Source: Arhodomonas sp051195215 (lineage in GTDB: Bacteria; Pseudomonadota; Gammaproteobacteria; Nitrococcales; Nitrococcaceae). From it: a stretch of 64,000 nucleotides of DNA. The stretch spans positions 1 to 64,000 of the forward strand of contig NZ_JBNAZM010000024.1 of the NCBI RefSeq assembly GCF_051195215.1. The letters run 5' to 3'. Of the stretch, positions 7,919 to 16,232 are shown piece after piece (positions within the stretch are counted from its first letter, which is position 1; each line of letters opens with the position of its first letter). Position numbers and translations under genes: made by a program. The notes beneath the pieces are model-generated. The model did not search any database. It was not told the DNA's origin and saw nothing but the letters and a program-made list of their open reading frames with translations.

Positions 7919-10510
7919 TCATAAACCCCGGCGTTCAGGGGCATCCCGTGCCGGGCCGTTGCGTTCCGGCCGGCGTGGTTCGGCGCCTGGTGCGGCGTCT
8001 GGGCGTTCTGCCGTCAGGCGTCGATCGCGCACCGTCAGCAGCAGTTCCAGGGCATCGTCGTACAGCGGCGCGATCTCCAGCGCGCGGAGCACCTCGGTAC
8101 GTGCCGCCTCGGTCCGGTCCGCGTGGCTCAACGCGCGGGCGAGTCGATAGCGCGCGCCCGCTTCGTCCACCGGTCCGAGCGCGACCACCGCCTGGCGGGC
8201 GGGGATGGCGGCTTGCCAGGCGCCGCGCCGCTCGAACATGGCCGCCATGTCGCGGTAGGTGGCGGGGTCGAACGGTTGAATGAGGGTGGCGCGCTCCAGG
8301 GTGCGCGCGGCGGCGTCGGCGGCGCCGGTCTCGCGGTAGAGCCGGACCAGTGTGCGGTGGGCGTCGAGGTCGTCGGCATCGATGGCGATGGAACGTTCGA
8401 GGAGGTCCATGGCAGTCGCGCGGTTGCCGAGCCCGATCTCCGCGTCGGCCAGCAGGCGATACGCGCTGCCGGGACCGGCATGGTCGGGAAACATCGCGAG
8501 CGCCTGCCGGAGCGGCTCGCGGGCTTCCGCGAAAGCTTCCTGCTCGAGAGCAGCGCGACCCCTTGCCAACACAGCCGCGTAATCGGCGCCGGCGCCGCGT
8601 CCGTCCGGGAACAGGCCGCGCAGCGAATGTCGGAATCGCTCGTGGACGTAAGTCTCGAATGCGCGGTCGAACGCCGCCGGCTTCATGGCGAATCGCTTCG
8701 CGATCAATTCGGCCGTGGTGGCGCCCTCGGCGAAGCCCTCGATCATCGCGACAACGGCATCGAATCCGTGGCGTTGCTCGATGAACGCCACCACCAGCGA
8801 TGCCTGGTAGTACGCGTGTGCGATCTGCCGGGGATAGCTCGGGCGCAGAAATGCGCGGTCCATGTCGCTCGCCGGCGGCAGCCGCCCGCTGTGGAAGGCG
8901 TGCAGGAAGTCGGGGGTGACGTCCATGCCCCAACCGGGGTGGGCCGCGCGTTCCTCGTAGACCGCGAGGCCCTCGCTGAACCAGCGTGGCATGCGGCCGC
9001 CGGTGGCGGCCAGGTGGAAGCTGTGAGCGATCTCGTGCCAGACCGCGGAGGCCCAGTTGAAGGGGCCGAAGGTGCCGGATGACGGCGAGTTGAGTGCGAT
9101 CACCGGGCCGAAACACACGCCGAGGATGTTCACGCCCACCAGGCCGACGGTGCGTACGGAGAAATCCTCGTGACGCGGGTAGAGTTCGATGCGAATGGGA
9201 GTCTGCGGACGGACTCCGTAACGCTTTTCGAAGAACTCGTATGCCTGTTCGGCGATGGGCAGCAGCCGCAGGGCGAGCACCTCCGCCTCGCCGGGGGCAG
9301 CGACCAGGGTGAAGCGTTCCGAGCGTACCGTCTCGAAGTCCGCCAGGCGATCGAGGAGGTCGAGGGTGTTCTTGGTGCGAACGTCGTACGGGTCGCCGCG
9401 GAAAGCCCGATCCAGGCTGGCGCGACCGGCGCTCATGTCACCCAGGCGCAGAAGATTCTCGCCGGCGAGCATGTGGCCACGCCAGGCTTGCGAATCCTGT
9501 CCGATCTGGGTGCGGGCGAATCGCAGGGCGTCGCGGTAGCGCCGGTTCTGGCCGGCGATTTCGGCGAGTGTCTCGAACACGCCGCCATAGCCCGGCGTAG
9601 CGCCATGGATTGCGGCGATCTGTTCGCCGAAACGCTCATGGTCGTCGCGGAGGTAGTGCACCGCCGCCAGCAGGGCGCGTGCCTCGGGGGAGTGGGGGTT
9701 AACCGCGAGTGCCCGGTGGATGTGACGCTCGGCGGCCTCGACGCGGCCGCCGTCGAGGAGCAGGCGGGCGAGCAGGAGACGCGCCGGCACGTAGCCCGGT
9801 CGTCGGTCCAGGACCAACGCGACCGTGCGCTCCGCCGCCGGCGAATGGTCGAAACGCTGGCTACGGGCCAGCCCGAGCAGTGCCGGCAGGTAGCCGTCGT
9901 CACGCTCCAGGGCGGTCCGGAAGGCTTGCAGTGCTTCGGTGTTGTTGTAGCGGTCGAGCAGCAGCTCGCCGAGGGCGACGTGGCCCCGCGGGTCATCGGG
10001 GGCGCGGCGAATCGCCCGCTCGTAGTGGTCCAGGGCCGCGTGATACAGGGCGGGATCGCTTCGGGCGAGGCGCCGGTACGCATCGCCGACGGCGATGTCG
10101 GCCGCCGGCGTCAGCGCACGCTCACGCCTGCGGGCCACGTCGGCGACACCTTCGAGCCGCTGGCGGGCGCGCTCGGACCGTCCCAGGAGCGTATCCAGCC
10201 GCGCCAGGGCGACCTGCGCCGGCAGATCGGGTTGCGGTGCGAGGCGGGCGACCCGTTCGTAGACCTCGGCGGCCTGCTGGTATTCGCCGGTGGCGATGAG
10301 CCCGCGGGCGAGTATTCGCCATGCCGCGGCCTGTTCAGGTTCGGTTTCCGTGACGGCGCGTGCCAGGCGTACGGCTTTGCCCGGGTCGCCGGCGTCGAGC
10401 GCCTTGCGGGCGTCGTCGATACCGGCGCCGCTGACGGGGGGCATCGCCATGACGAGCCCCAGCGCCAGGGCACCGGCCAGACGGTGAAGGCTGGCCGCTG
10501 CGCCGGTCAT
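7919..10510 (-). CDS. TPR protein with gluzincin metallopeptidase domain, exported
   Basis: An 863-residue protein with a probable signal peptide (residues 1-28, ending near VSGAG). Tetratricopeptide repeats fill about 30-390 and again about 640-830. Between them lies a peptidase-MA-type domain with the zinc motif HEIAHSFH near 493 and a downstream glutamate in FSEGLAVYEE near 513, the usual third ligand of gluzincins. All visible catalytic residues are present, so an active periplasmic peptidase or a substrate-binding TPR chaperone is plausible. It overlaps the preceding caspase-like gene by 4 nt. Confidence 0.82.
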   Translation of the reverse strand: MTGAAASLHRLAGALALGLVMAMPPVSGAGIDDARKALDAGDPGKAVRLARAVTETEPEQAAAWRILARGLIATGEYQQAAEVYERVARLAPQPDLPAQVALARLDTLLGRSERARQRLEGVADVARRRERALTPAADIAVGDAYRRLARSDPALYHAALDHYERAIRRAPDDPRGHVALGELLLDRYNNTEALQAFRTALERDDGYLPALLGLARSQRFDHSPAAERTVALVLDRRPGYVPARLLLARLLLDGGRVEAAERHIHRALAVNPHSPEARALLAAVHYLRDDHERFGEQIAAIHGATPGYGGVFETLAEIAGQNRRYRDALRFARTQIGQDSQAWRGHMLAGENLLRLGDMSAGRASLDRAFRGDPYDVRTKNTLDLLDRLADFETVRSERFTLVAAPGEAEVLALRLLPIAEQAYEFFEKRYGVRPQTPIRIELYPRHEDFSVRTVGLVGVNILGVCFGPVIALNSPSSGTFGPFNWASAVWHEIAHSFHLAATGGRMPRWFSEGLAVYEERAAHPGWGMDVTPDFLHAFHSGRLPPASDMDRAFLRPSYPRQIAHAYYQASLVVAFIEQRHGFDAVVAMIEGFAEGATTAELIAKRFAMKPAAFDRAFETYVHERFRHSLRGLFPDGRGAGADYAAVLARGRAALEQEAFAEAREPLRQALAMFPDHAGPGSAYRLLADAEIGLGNRATAMDLLERSIAIDADDLDAHRTLVRLYRETGAADAAARTLERATLIQPFDPATYRDMAAMFERRGAWQAAIPARQAVVALGPVDEAGARYRLARALSHADRTEAARTEVLRALEIAPLYDDALELLLTVRDRRLTAERPDAAPGAEPRRPERNGPARDAPERRGL

Positions 10511-11508
10511 CGTGCCGCGACCTCCCGATAGGCCCGCCGGTTGAGTGCCAGTGCCACCAGCAGCGATTCCAGTCGGTCCCGGTAGCGCTCGGGAGGCAGT
10601 ACCCGCTTGTCCCGTTTCAGTCGCCCGATCAGGTCCACCAACCGCTGTGCCTGTACGTCCAGCGCCTGTTGCGCGACGGTGACGCGTTCATCGCCGCCGT
10701 CGGTGGCGGGCTGTGCGAGGGTGAAACGCCGGGCGAGGCCCCCGTCGCCGCCTTCCGGGGATGGCTCGGGGCTGCCGCGGCCATCGCCGTCGTCGTCCAG
10801 CAGCGCGTGCTCGGTGAGCAGTCGCTGTTCGCTGTGGTACGCCTGTGCAACCTGACGTTTGGCGTAGCGAAACGCCTCCAGTAGCGATATCGCTTTGTCC
10901 TTGTCCGTGTCGGCGGCGTCGTTGGCCAGGGCCTCGACGAAGTAGGCGGCAAAGCGGGTGTGCTGCGCTTCGGCGGCGTTGGCCGTGGCCGAGACGATCA
11001 CCCGGTTCTCGCGGGAGAGCGCGGTGAGGAAGGGGGCGCTGGCGGGTGTGGTGTCGATCACCGCCACGCGCCGGTCCGCCAGCGCGGCGAGCGCATCGGC
11101 GAGATCGGTCGCGCTCAGATCGGGGCCGGGCAGGTTGAACAGCGCCTCCGGGCCCTGGGCCGAGCCGTGCCCGATCAGCACGATGAGGATGCGGTCGCCC
11201 GGCGACGAGCGCTCGGCCAGCGTGGCGATGGCGGTGAGCACGGCGGCTTTACGGGAGATCCCGTCGACGCGCTCCGGGGCCAGCTCGGGGTGCGCGGAGA
11301 GGTAAATGCTGCGTGCGTCATCCATCGCGTATCGGCCGTGTATCGTCTCCAGCAGCGTCAGCGACCAGCGGTGGAAGACGTCTCGGTAGTAGGGTTCGCC
11401 GCCGAGGCCGCTGACCACGAGGAGGTGACGTTCTCCCACCGCTGCGGAGACCGCCGGCGCCGTGAACGCCAGGCACAGCCCCAGCAGCAGTGTGCGGGCG
11501 GCGTTCAT
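10507..11508 (-). CDS. Exported caspase/legumain-fold protein lacking the catalytic cysteine
   Basis: I place the start at 11508 (MNAARTLLLGLCLAF, a signal peptide), because its ATG overlaps the upstream stop in an ATGA. That gives 333 residues. The caspase-like fold is suggested by the strand-plus-histidine motif LIVLIGHGS near residue 113. The position expected to hold the nucleophile reads VIDTTPASAPFL near 153, where active families have Cys. The protein is therefore probably a non-catalytic pseudopeptidase. The C-terminal third has an acidic DDDGDGRGSPEP linker and a helical tail. It is encoded between the VWA/GATase gene and the metallopeptidase gene, so it may bind peptides or regulate its neighbour. 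Confidence 0.65.
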   Translation of the reverse strand: MNAARTLLLGLCLAFTAPAVSAAVGERHLLVVSGLGGEPYYRDVFHRWSLTLLETIHGRYAMDDARSIYLSAHPELAPERVDGISRKAAVLTAIATLAERSSPGDRILIVLIGHGSAQGPEALFNLPGPDLSATDLADALAALADRRVAVIDTTPASAPFLTALSRENRVIVSATANAAEAQHTRFAAYFVEALANDAADTDKDKAISLLEAFRYAKRQVAQAYHSEQRLLTEHALLDDDGDGRGSPEPSPEGGDGGLARRFTLAQPATDGGDERVTVAQQALDVQAQRLVDLIGRLKRDKRVLPPERYRDRLESLLVALALNRRAYREVAAR

Positions 11509-13766
11509 GCAACCCCCCGGCCGCGGCGCAGCAGCCACTCGGCGCACATCAGTGTCAACGCGGCGAGCAGTAAGACAGGCGCATCCCACAACGGCAGACG
11601 CTTGACCACGGAGCGGGTGTCGCGGGTGTCGTCGATGGCCCCGGCGAGTGCCCGTGCATCGGCGGCATCCACCAGGCGCCCGCCTGTGGTCGCGGCGATC
11701 GTCTCCAGGAGTTGCCCTCCGGCCGTCCGCCCGTGGAACTCATCGCCGCTGGCGGTGACATCGACGTGCTCGCGCACCGTCACGTCGCCGTTGCCCTCGC
11801 CATCCCCCGGCAGGGTCAACGTGAGCTCGTGGCGGCCCGGCGTACGGGGCACGAAGCGTGCGCTCTGCCAGCCGGCGGTGCCCTCGGTGGAACGCGTCAT
11901 GGGGTAACGCCGGATCTCCCCCAGCGGCGTGGTCACGGCCAGGGTGAGCTTCGCTTGTGGGTCGGGACGATGAAGCGCGTCGAGCGCGTGTGCCGAGACG
12001 GTGACTGCCTCGCCCGGCGTGGCCCGGGTTACCGAGAGCTCGGTGCGAACGCGCCGGTCGGCGTGCCGTGCCAGATCCCGGATGATCCCGCGCCAGAGGC
12101 GTTCGTGGGTCTGATCGGCGGGTGCATCGGGGACGCCCATCTGCCATCGCCAGCTGTCGGCCACCGCGAAGCTTGCGACCTGGCCGCGGCCGTAGCGGTG
12201 CCTCGCCAGGACGATGAGCGTATCGCCGTCCACTGCGCGACCCTGCAGCAGGACGCGGGCGCCGAGTTTCGCTTCCCGCAGCGGGTTGAGCACGGTCAGC
12301 CGTGGCAGCTGCGAAAACGGCGTGATTGCGTCGGTGGTGCCGGTGAAGTCCAGCAGCGGGTCCGATCGACCGGCGGTGGTCGGCTGCACGGCCACGTCGG
12401 TGGCGCCGGTCGTGGCGTCATCCACCGGGTGGACGGGCATCAGCTCGGCAAGCAGAGACCGGGCGTGACCGCCGCGCGCGTAGGCGTGGCGGCCGCCGAG
12501 CAGCAGCAACCCGCCGCCACGGCGGGCGACGAAGTCGCGGATGGCCGCCTGTTGCTCGCGGGTGAGCAGCGTCGCCTCCACGCTGCCGAGGATCAGTACG
12601 TCGTAGCGGAACAGGGTCTCGGCCTTGTCCGGAAAACCGCCGGCCAGCTCCCCGGGATCCTCGACACCGACACGGTAGTATTTGTTGTCCGCGGTGCGGA
12701 TCAGCGAGGTGAGGTGAATGGCCGGGTCGCCAGCCACTGCCCGGCGGATGAACTTGACCTCGTAACGGGGCTCGCCTTCGAAATGCAGCGTACGGATGGG
12801 CTCGTCGAGCACGACCACGCTGCGCTCGCGCTGGTTGTTGCGCACGACCGTCTCGCCGGGAAGCGGGGTGACCCGGGCGGTCAGCAGCCGGCCGCCGGCC
12901 TCCTCGAAGCTCAGTCGCCGGTGTACACGCAGTTGCTCGCGGTCTTCCGGCAGGGTGAGCTCATGACGGTCGACGATGATTCCGTCATCCTCCAGGGTCA
13001 GTACGACGCGATCGCCGCTGAATGCCTGCCACGCGAGTGCCACGGTCACCGGGAACTCGTCACCCGGTCGCACCCGGCGCGGCGCATGCAGCCCGCGAAC
13101 CGCCAGGTCACCCCCCGTGCGTGCAGGGATCATCGCGACCGTATGTACCGGTACGTCCGCCGCCCGCAACGCGGTGAGGGCGGCGTCCAGCCCGGTCCGG
13201 GCGTGGGGGGAGGCGCCACCGCCGTCGGTGACGAGCACCACGGCGGCCAGTGAGCCCGCGTCGGGGCCGGTCGCCACCTGTAGCAGCGCGTCGCCGAGCT
13301 CGCTGCGTGCGTCCGCGTGGGCCAGCGCCGACGCCGGTTGAAAGGGGTGAACCCCCTCGCCGAAGCGGAAGTAGCGGGTGTCGAAGCGTTCATCGAGCGT
13401 GGCCGCGAGGGACCCGGGCTCGCCGCTGACGAGCATGGCCATGCGCTCGGTGCCGGTGACACTGTCGGCGTCCGCCAGCCGCAGGCTCAGCGAGTCGTCC
13501 AGCAGAACCGCAACGTGGCCGGGGATGGGGTCGTCGACTTCACTGATCAGCGTCGGCCGCGCCAGTGCGAGCAGCAGCACGGCGGCCAGCAGCAGGCGCA
13601 GGGCAAAAGTCGCCGGTCCGCCCCCCAGACGCCGGTAACCGGCGACCCACAGCAGCACCGCTGCCGCCGTGGCGACCGCGAGGGCATAGAGCCACCAGGG
13701 CCAGGCGATCACGATGCTGCCGTCGGCGAACCATGCCGGCGGATACTTCAGCAACCATTCGAGCAC
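11505..13766 (-). CDS. VWA and glutamine-amidotransferase-like membrane protein
   Basis: A 753-residue protein. Two N-terminal helices (about 20-40 and 52-72) precede a VWA-like domain with VAVLLDDSLSL near 85. Its metal-site motif is D-D-S-L-S, close to D-x-S-x-S. An Ig-like extracytoplasmic region follows, then a class I GATase-like fold near 400-460 (LLLLGGRHAY) without a clear Cys-His-Glu triad. A C-terminal helix ends in EWLLRRGRG. This is the large periplasmic component usual in MoxR-DUF58-BatA clusters of Planctomycetes and Myxococcota; function unknown. It follows the DUF4159 gene by 15 bp. Confidence 0.75.
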   Translation of the reverse strand: MLEWLLKYPPAWFADGSIVIAWPWWLYALAVATAAAVLLWVAGYRRLGGGPATFALRLLLAAVLLLALARPTLISEVDDPIPGHVAVLLDDSLSLRLADADSVTGTERMAMLVSGEPGSLAATLDERFDTRYFRFGEGVHPFQPASALAHADARSELGDALLQVATGPDAGSLAAVVLVTDGGGASPHARTGLDAALTALRAADVPVHTVAMIPARTGGDLAVRGLHAPRRVRPGDEFPVTVALAWQAFSGDRVVLTLEDDGIIVDRHELTLPEDREQLRVHRRLSFEEAGGRLLTARVTPLPGETVVRNNQRERSVVVLDEPIRTLHFEGEPRYEVKFIRRAVAGDPAIHLTSLIRTADNKYYRVGVEDPGELAGGFPDKAETLFRYDVLILGSVEATLLTREQQAAIRDFVARRGGGLLLLGGRHAYARGGHARSLLAELMPVHPVDDATTGATDVAVQPTTAGRSDPLLDFTGTTDAITPFSQLPRLTVLNPLREAKLGARVLLQGRAVDGDTLIVLARHRYGRGQVASFAVADSWRWQMGVPDAPADQTHERLWRGIIRDLARHADRRVRTELSVTRATPGEAVTVSAHALDALHRPDPQAKLTLAVTTPLGEIRRYPMTRSTEGTAGWQSARFVPRTPGRHELTLTLPGDGEGNGDVTVREHVDVTASGDEFHGRTAGGQLLETIAATTGGRLVDAADARALAGAIDDTRDTRSVVKRLPLWDAPVLLLAALTLMCAEWLLRRGRGVA

Positions 13767-13781
13767 GGCCGGTAACCGCTG

Positions 13782-14591
13782 TCAGTGTGTCATCGCGTAG
13801 ATGACGAAGTTGACGCCGATCTTGAAGGCATAAGTCGAATACCGCAGGTGGTAGCTGGGGCTGTCCGCCCACTCCCATCCGTCGCCGAGATCCGTGTTCC
13901 AGTTGATGAGCACCATCAGACGTCCGTCATCGTCGAAGATGCCGCGGACGCGGGGCACCCGGCCGCCCTGTTCGTGGGTGGGGCCTTGGCCCGAGGCCAG
14001 CTGCACATTCGGGACCTGCACGACCTCGTCGATGTCGTAGAAGACGTGGAACACCGGGTGGTCCATGGGCACTTCCTCGATTCGGCGCGCGGGGAAGACC
14101 CGGCGCATCTGCTCCTCGAAGTGTTGCCAGGCCCAGTCCCCCCAGAAGTCGTCGATGACCAGAAAACCACCGGCGAGCAGATAGTTCCGCAGCGCGGCGA
14201 CTTCCGAGTCGGTGAGCGACATCGAGCCCACCTCAAGGACGTAGACGAACGGGTACGCCTGCAATGCCTCGGCGCGCAGCTCGATGGCGTGCTCGGCGTC
14301 GGGGGCGTCCACCAGCGTGAGGCGCTTGAGCGCGACCAGGAACTGCTGATCCGCCTTGGGGTAGTCCACGGCCCAGCGCGGTCCCCAGCCGTTGCCGCTC
14401 CCCGCGCCGTAGATGCCGCGGGTGAAGTGGAACTCGTGGCTTGCCGGCTCGCCGTCGGCCATCGGTGGCCGTGCCGCAGCCGGCGCCGTCAGGGAACCGG
14501 CGAGAATCGCCGTCAGGCCTGTGGCCAGTACGTTCCGGTGCCAATGGCGTTGGCGCACCATGCCATCGGGAGGGTCGTTGCGAGGCGTCAT
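13782..14591 (-). CDS. DUF4159 domain protein, exported
   Basis: I use the ATG at 14591, which overlaps the preceding stop (ATGA), giving 269 residues. A long basic N-region and hydrophobic core (VLATGLTAILAGSLTAPAAA) form a signal peptide. The mature part has DUF4159-type features: FTRGIYGAGSGNGWGPRW, a GATase-like LLAGGFLVIDDFWG segment near 145, and a terminal LRYSTYAFKIGVNFVIYAMT. DUF4159 proteins recur in MoxR/VWA operons; their biochemical function is not established. A longer frame upstream runs antisense-like through the neighbouring gene and is not credible. Confidence 0.78.
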   Translation of the reverse strand: MTPRNDPPDGMVRQRHWHRNVLATGLTAILAGSLTAPAAARPPMADGEPASHEFHFTRGIYGAGSGNGWGPRWAVDYPKADQQFLVALKRLTLVDAPDAEHAIELRAEALQAYPFVYVLEVGSMSLTDSEVAALRNYLLAGGFLVIDDFWGDWAWQHFEEQMRRVFPARRIEEVPMDHPVFHVFYDIDEVVQVPNVQLASGQGPTHEQGGRVPRVRGIFDDDGRLMVLINWNTDLGDGWEWADSPSYHLRYSTYAFKIGVNFVIYAMTH

Positions 14592-15124
14592 CGCGATTCG
14601 AGAACCAGCTCGGCATCGCCCACCATCACGATTGCGCCGTTGGTACGGATCTCTTCCAGGGGAATGGCGAGTGCCTCGTCCCCGGGGCGAAGGTGGGGAT
14701 CGCCCTTGAACAGGATGCGCGAGGTCAGTGACCGGTGATCCGGATGGCCGACCACATAGTGGATGTGCTTCGCTCTGCGGTACTGTCCCGGGACCGCCGT
14801 GATCACCGAGAACTCGCCGTCGCCGTCGGTAATGAGCTGCGCCCGGTAGCGTGCCTCCCGGTACCGGCCGGCGCCGTCGGCCTGCCACAGCCGGACTTCC
14901 GCCCCGGCCACCGGATTGCCGTCATCGGCGACGACGCGGGCGCGCAGATGCAGCCGCTGGCCGGGGTCGCCGTCATGCCATAACTGCGCCTGGTGCGCAC
15001 CGCTGGTCCGGTGCCCGCCCACGGGCCCGTCGCCCGTTTGCGCGGTCGTGAGAGACGGCATGGTGGTGACGAGCACCATCAATGCCATGGCCCGGACGAT
15101 CCGGGAAAGCCGGAGGGTGGACAT
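14588..15124 (-). CDS. Exported intradiol-dioxygenase-fold protein
   Basis: A 178-residue protein, first gene of the operon. A signal peptide (about 1-28, ending ...MPSLTTAQ) precedes an intradiol ring-cleavage dioxygenase-like beta sandwich. The visible core runs GNPVAGAEVRLWQADGAG, then GDGEFSVITAVPGQY, then AKHIHYVV near residue 120. The H-x-H pair is the usual iron-ligand position and tyrosines occur nearby (GRYREARYR). At 178 residues it is shorter than catabolic catechol or protocatechuate dioxygenases, and secretion argues against aromatic catabolism in the cytoplasm. Exported intradiol-like proteins of unknown substrate are known in bacteria; carbohydrate or envelope binding is equally possible. 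Confidence 0.7.
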   Translation of the reverse strand: MSTLRLSRIVRAMALMVLVTTMPSLTTAQTGDGPVGGHRTSGAHQAQLWHDGDPGQRLHLRARVVADDGNPVAGAEVRLWQADGAGRYREARYRAQLITDGDGEFSVITAVPGQYRRAKHIHYVVGHPDHRSLTSRILFKGDPHLRPGDEALAIPLEEIRTNGAIVMVGDAELVLESR

Positions 15125-15249
15125 GGGCGCTTACACCCCGAGGGGACAGACTGTTAGCAAGAATAGACGATGCGTCGTCCCGACTGCCCGGATCTCCCGA
15201 CCCATCCGACGAGCGCTGCCGGCGACTGGCTCTTCGCTGCGGTGCGTGC

Positions 15250-15281
15250 TTGACGCCGTACCGTGGTACGGGCGCTATGCT
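15250..15281 (+). promoter_or_regulatory. MerR-family-type promoter/operator with overlong spacer
   Basis: A -35 TTGACG (15250-15255) and -10 TATGCT (15276-15281) are separated by 20 bp. The spacer holds the dyad CCGTACC-GT-GGTACGG. Long spacers with a central dyad are diagnostic of MerR-family activation by DNA distortion. It reads toward the decayed merR and the CcdA-like gene; GGAGGTG precedes the relic's ATG. Confidence 0.7.
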
Positions 15282-15304
15282 CATACTGCGGTGCGGAGGT
15301 GACC

Positions 15305-15472
15305 ATGTCCGGCATGACCATTGGCAAGGCGGCACGGGCCGCCGGCGTGAGAGTCGAGACGGTTCGCGTCTATGGGCGTTGCCGCCTCATCGACCAGCCG
15401 GATCCGTCGCTGTTGTTCGGCGCGGTGGCCAGCGTGCGCTCGTCGAGCTGCGCTTCCCCCTTCGTCCCGTGA
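15305..15472 (+). pseudogene. Decayed MerR-family regulator
   Basis: The first 30 residues read as a normal MerR N-terminus: MTIGKAARAAGVRVETVR, followed by VYGRCRLIDQP. The frame then turns to nonsense and stops. A shifted frame just downstream still resembles the MerR wing (QRALVELRFPLR), so a small indel plus decay is likely. Only about 55 codons remain in frame, against about 140 for MerR. It sits 30 bp before the CcdA-like gene and under a MerR-type promoter. Confidence 0.65.
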
Positions 15473-15502
15473 GCAACGACTGCGCGTGCGTGGGGGAGTG
15501 CC

Positions 15503-16228
15503 ATGCCCGATTTGATTGCCATACTCGAGCAAAGCCCGGCCGGCTCGTGGCCGGCGTTCATCGCCGTGGCGCTCGCGGGCCTGCTCATGGGGGTGGCGCC
15601 GAGCTCGCTGCCACTGATTTCGGTCGTCATGGGGTTCGTCGCCGGCCGACAGGACGCACCGAGCGGGCGGGCGTGGATGGCGGGGCTTGCGCCGTCGGTC
15701 GGTTTCGTCGTCGCGATGGCGATGGTGGATGCGGCGATCGGTGCGCTGTTCGGTTTGCTTGGTTTCGTCGTGGTTCGCGCTCTCGCCACTCACCTGGCGT
15801 TCACGTACCTGGTGATCGGTCTCGTTCTCGTCGTACTGGGGCTCGCCATGCTGCGGCTCGTCCGTGTGCGCTGGCCGACACCACGACGCCCTCGGACGAC
15901 ACGGCCGCACTCCTTCGCGGCGGGGTTCGCTCTGGGCGTTCCAGTCGGCCTCACGACCTGTCCTGCGTGTACCCCGATCGTGCTGCCGATTCTCGGCGCC
16001 GCCGCCTCGAGCGCGACGCCTTGGGCCGGCGCGGCGCTTTTGTTCACATTCGGTCTGGCCCGAGGCATCCCGGTGATGATCGCCGGCAGTCTGACAGGTA
16101 GCGTCAAGCACGTCCGCTGGCTGGCGCCCTGGGTCGTCCGGGTGGAGGCCGCCGGTGGGATCGTGCTGTTGTTCGTCGCCGGGTACTTCCTCTACCTGAG
16201 CGCCGTCTACGGGCAATGGCTTCCCTAG
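15503..16228 (+). CDS. CcdA/DsbD-like membrane protein with one redox cysteine site lost
   Basis: A 241-residue protein with about six hydrophobic segments of the CcdA family. CcdA carries electrons across the membrane using one cysteine in each of two pseudo-repeats. The second site is present as TTCPACTP near residue 151. The first, normally with a Pro-Cys, reads GVAPSSLPL near 32 with no cysteine. It may be an ion or metal transport relative rather than a thiol relay. SD GGGGAG lies 6 nt before the ATG. The MerR-type promoter upstream suggests former metal control. The T-shaped repeat begins 5 bp after its stop. Confidence 0.72.
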   Translation: MPDLIAILEQSPAGSWPAFIAVALAGLLMGVAPSSLPLISVVMGFVAGRQDAPSGRAWMAGLAPSVGFVVAMAMVDAAIGALFGLLGFVVVRALATHLAFTYLVIGLVLVVLGLAMLRLVRVRWPTPRRPRTTRPHSFAAGFALGVPVGLTTCPACTPIVLPILGAAASSATPWAGAALLFTFGLARGIPVMIAGSLTGSVKHVRWLAPWVVRVEAAGGIVLLFVAGYFLYLSAVYGQWLP

Positions 16229-16232
16229 TTGT

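Noticed and set aside
15082..16101. Rightward frame over the merR relic and the CcdA-like gene
   Set aside because: It is out of frame with the membrane protein, which has clear hydrophobic periodicity and a ribosome binding site; the alternative is Arg-rich and has no motif.
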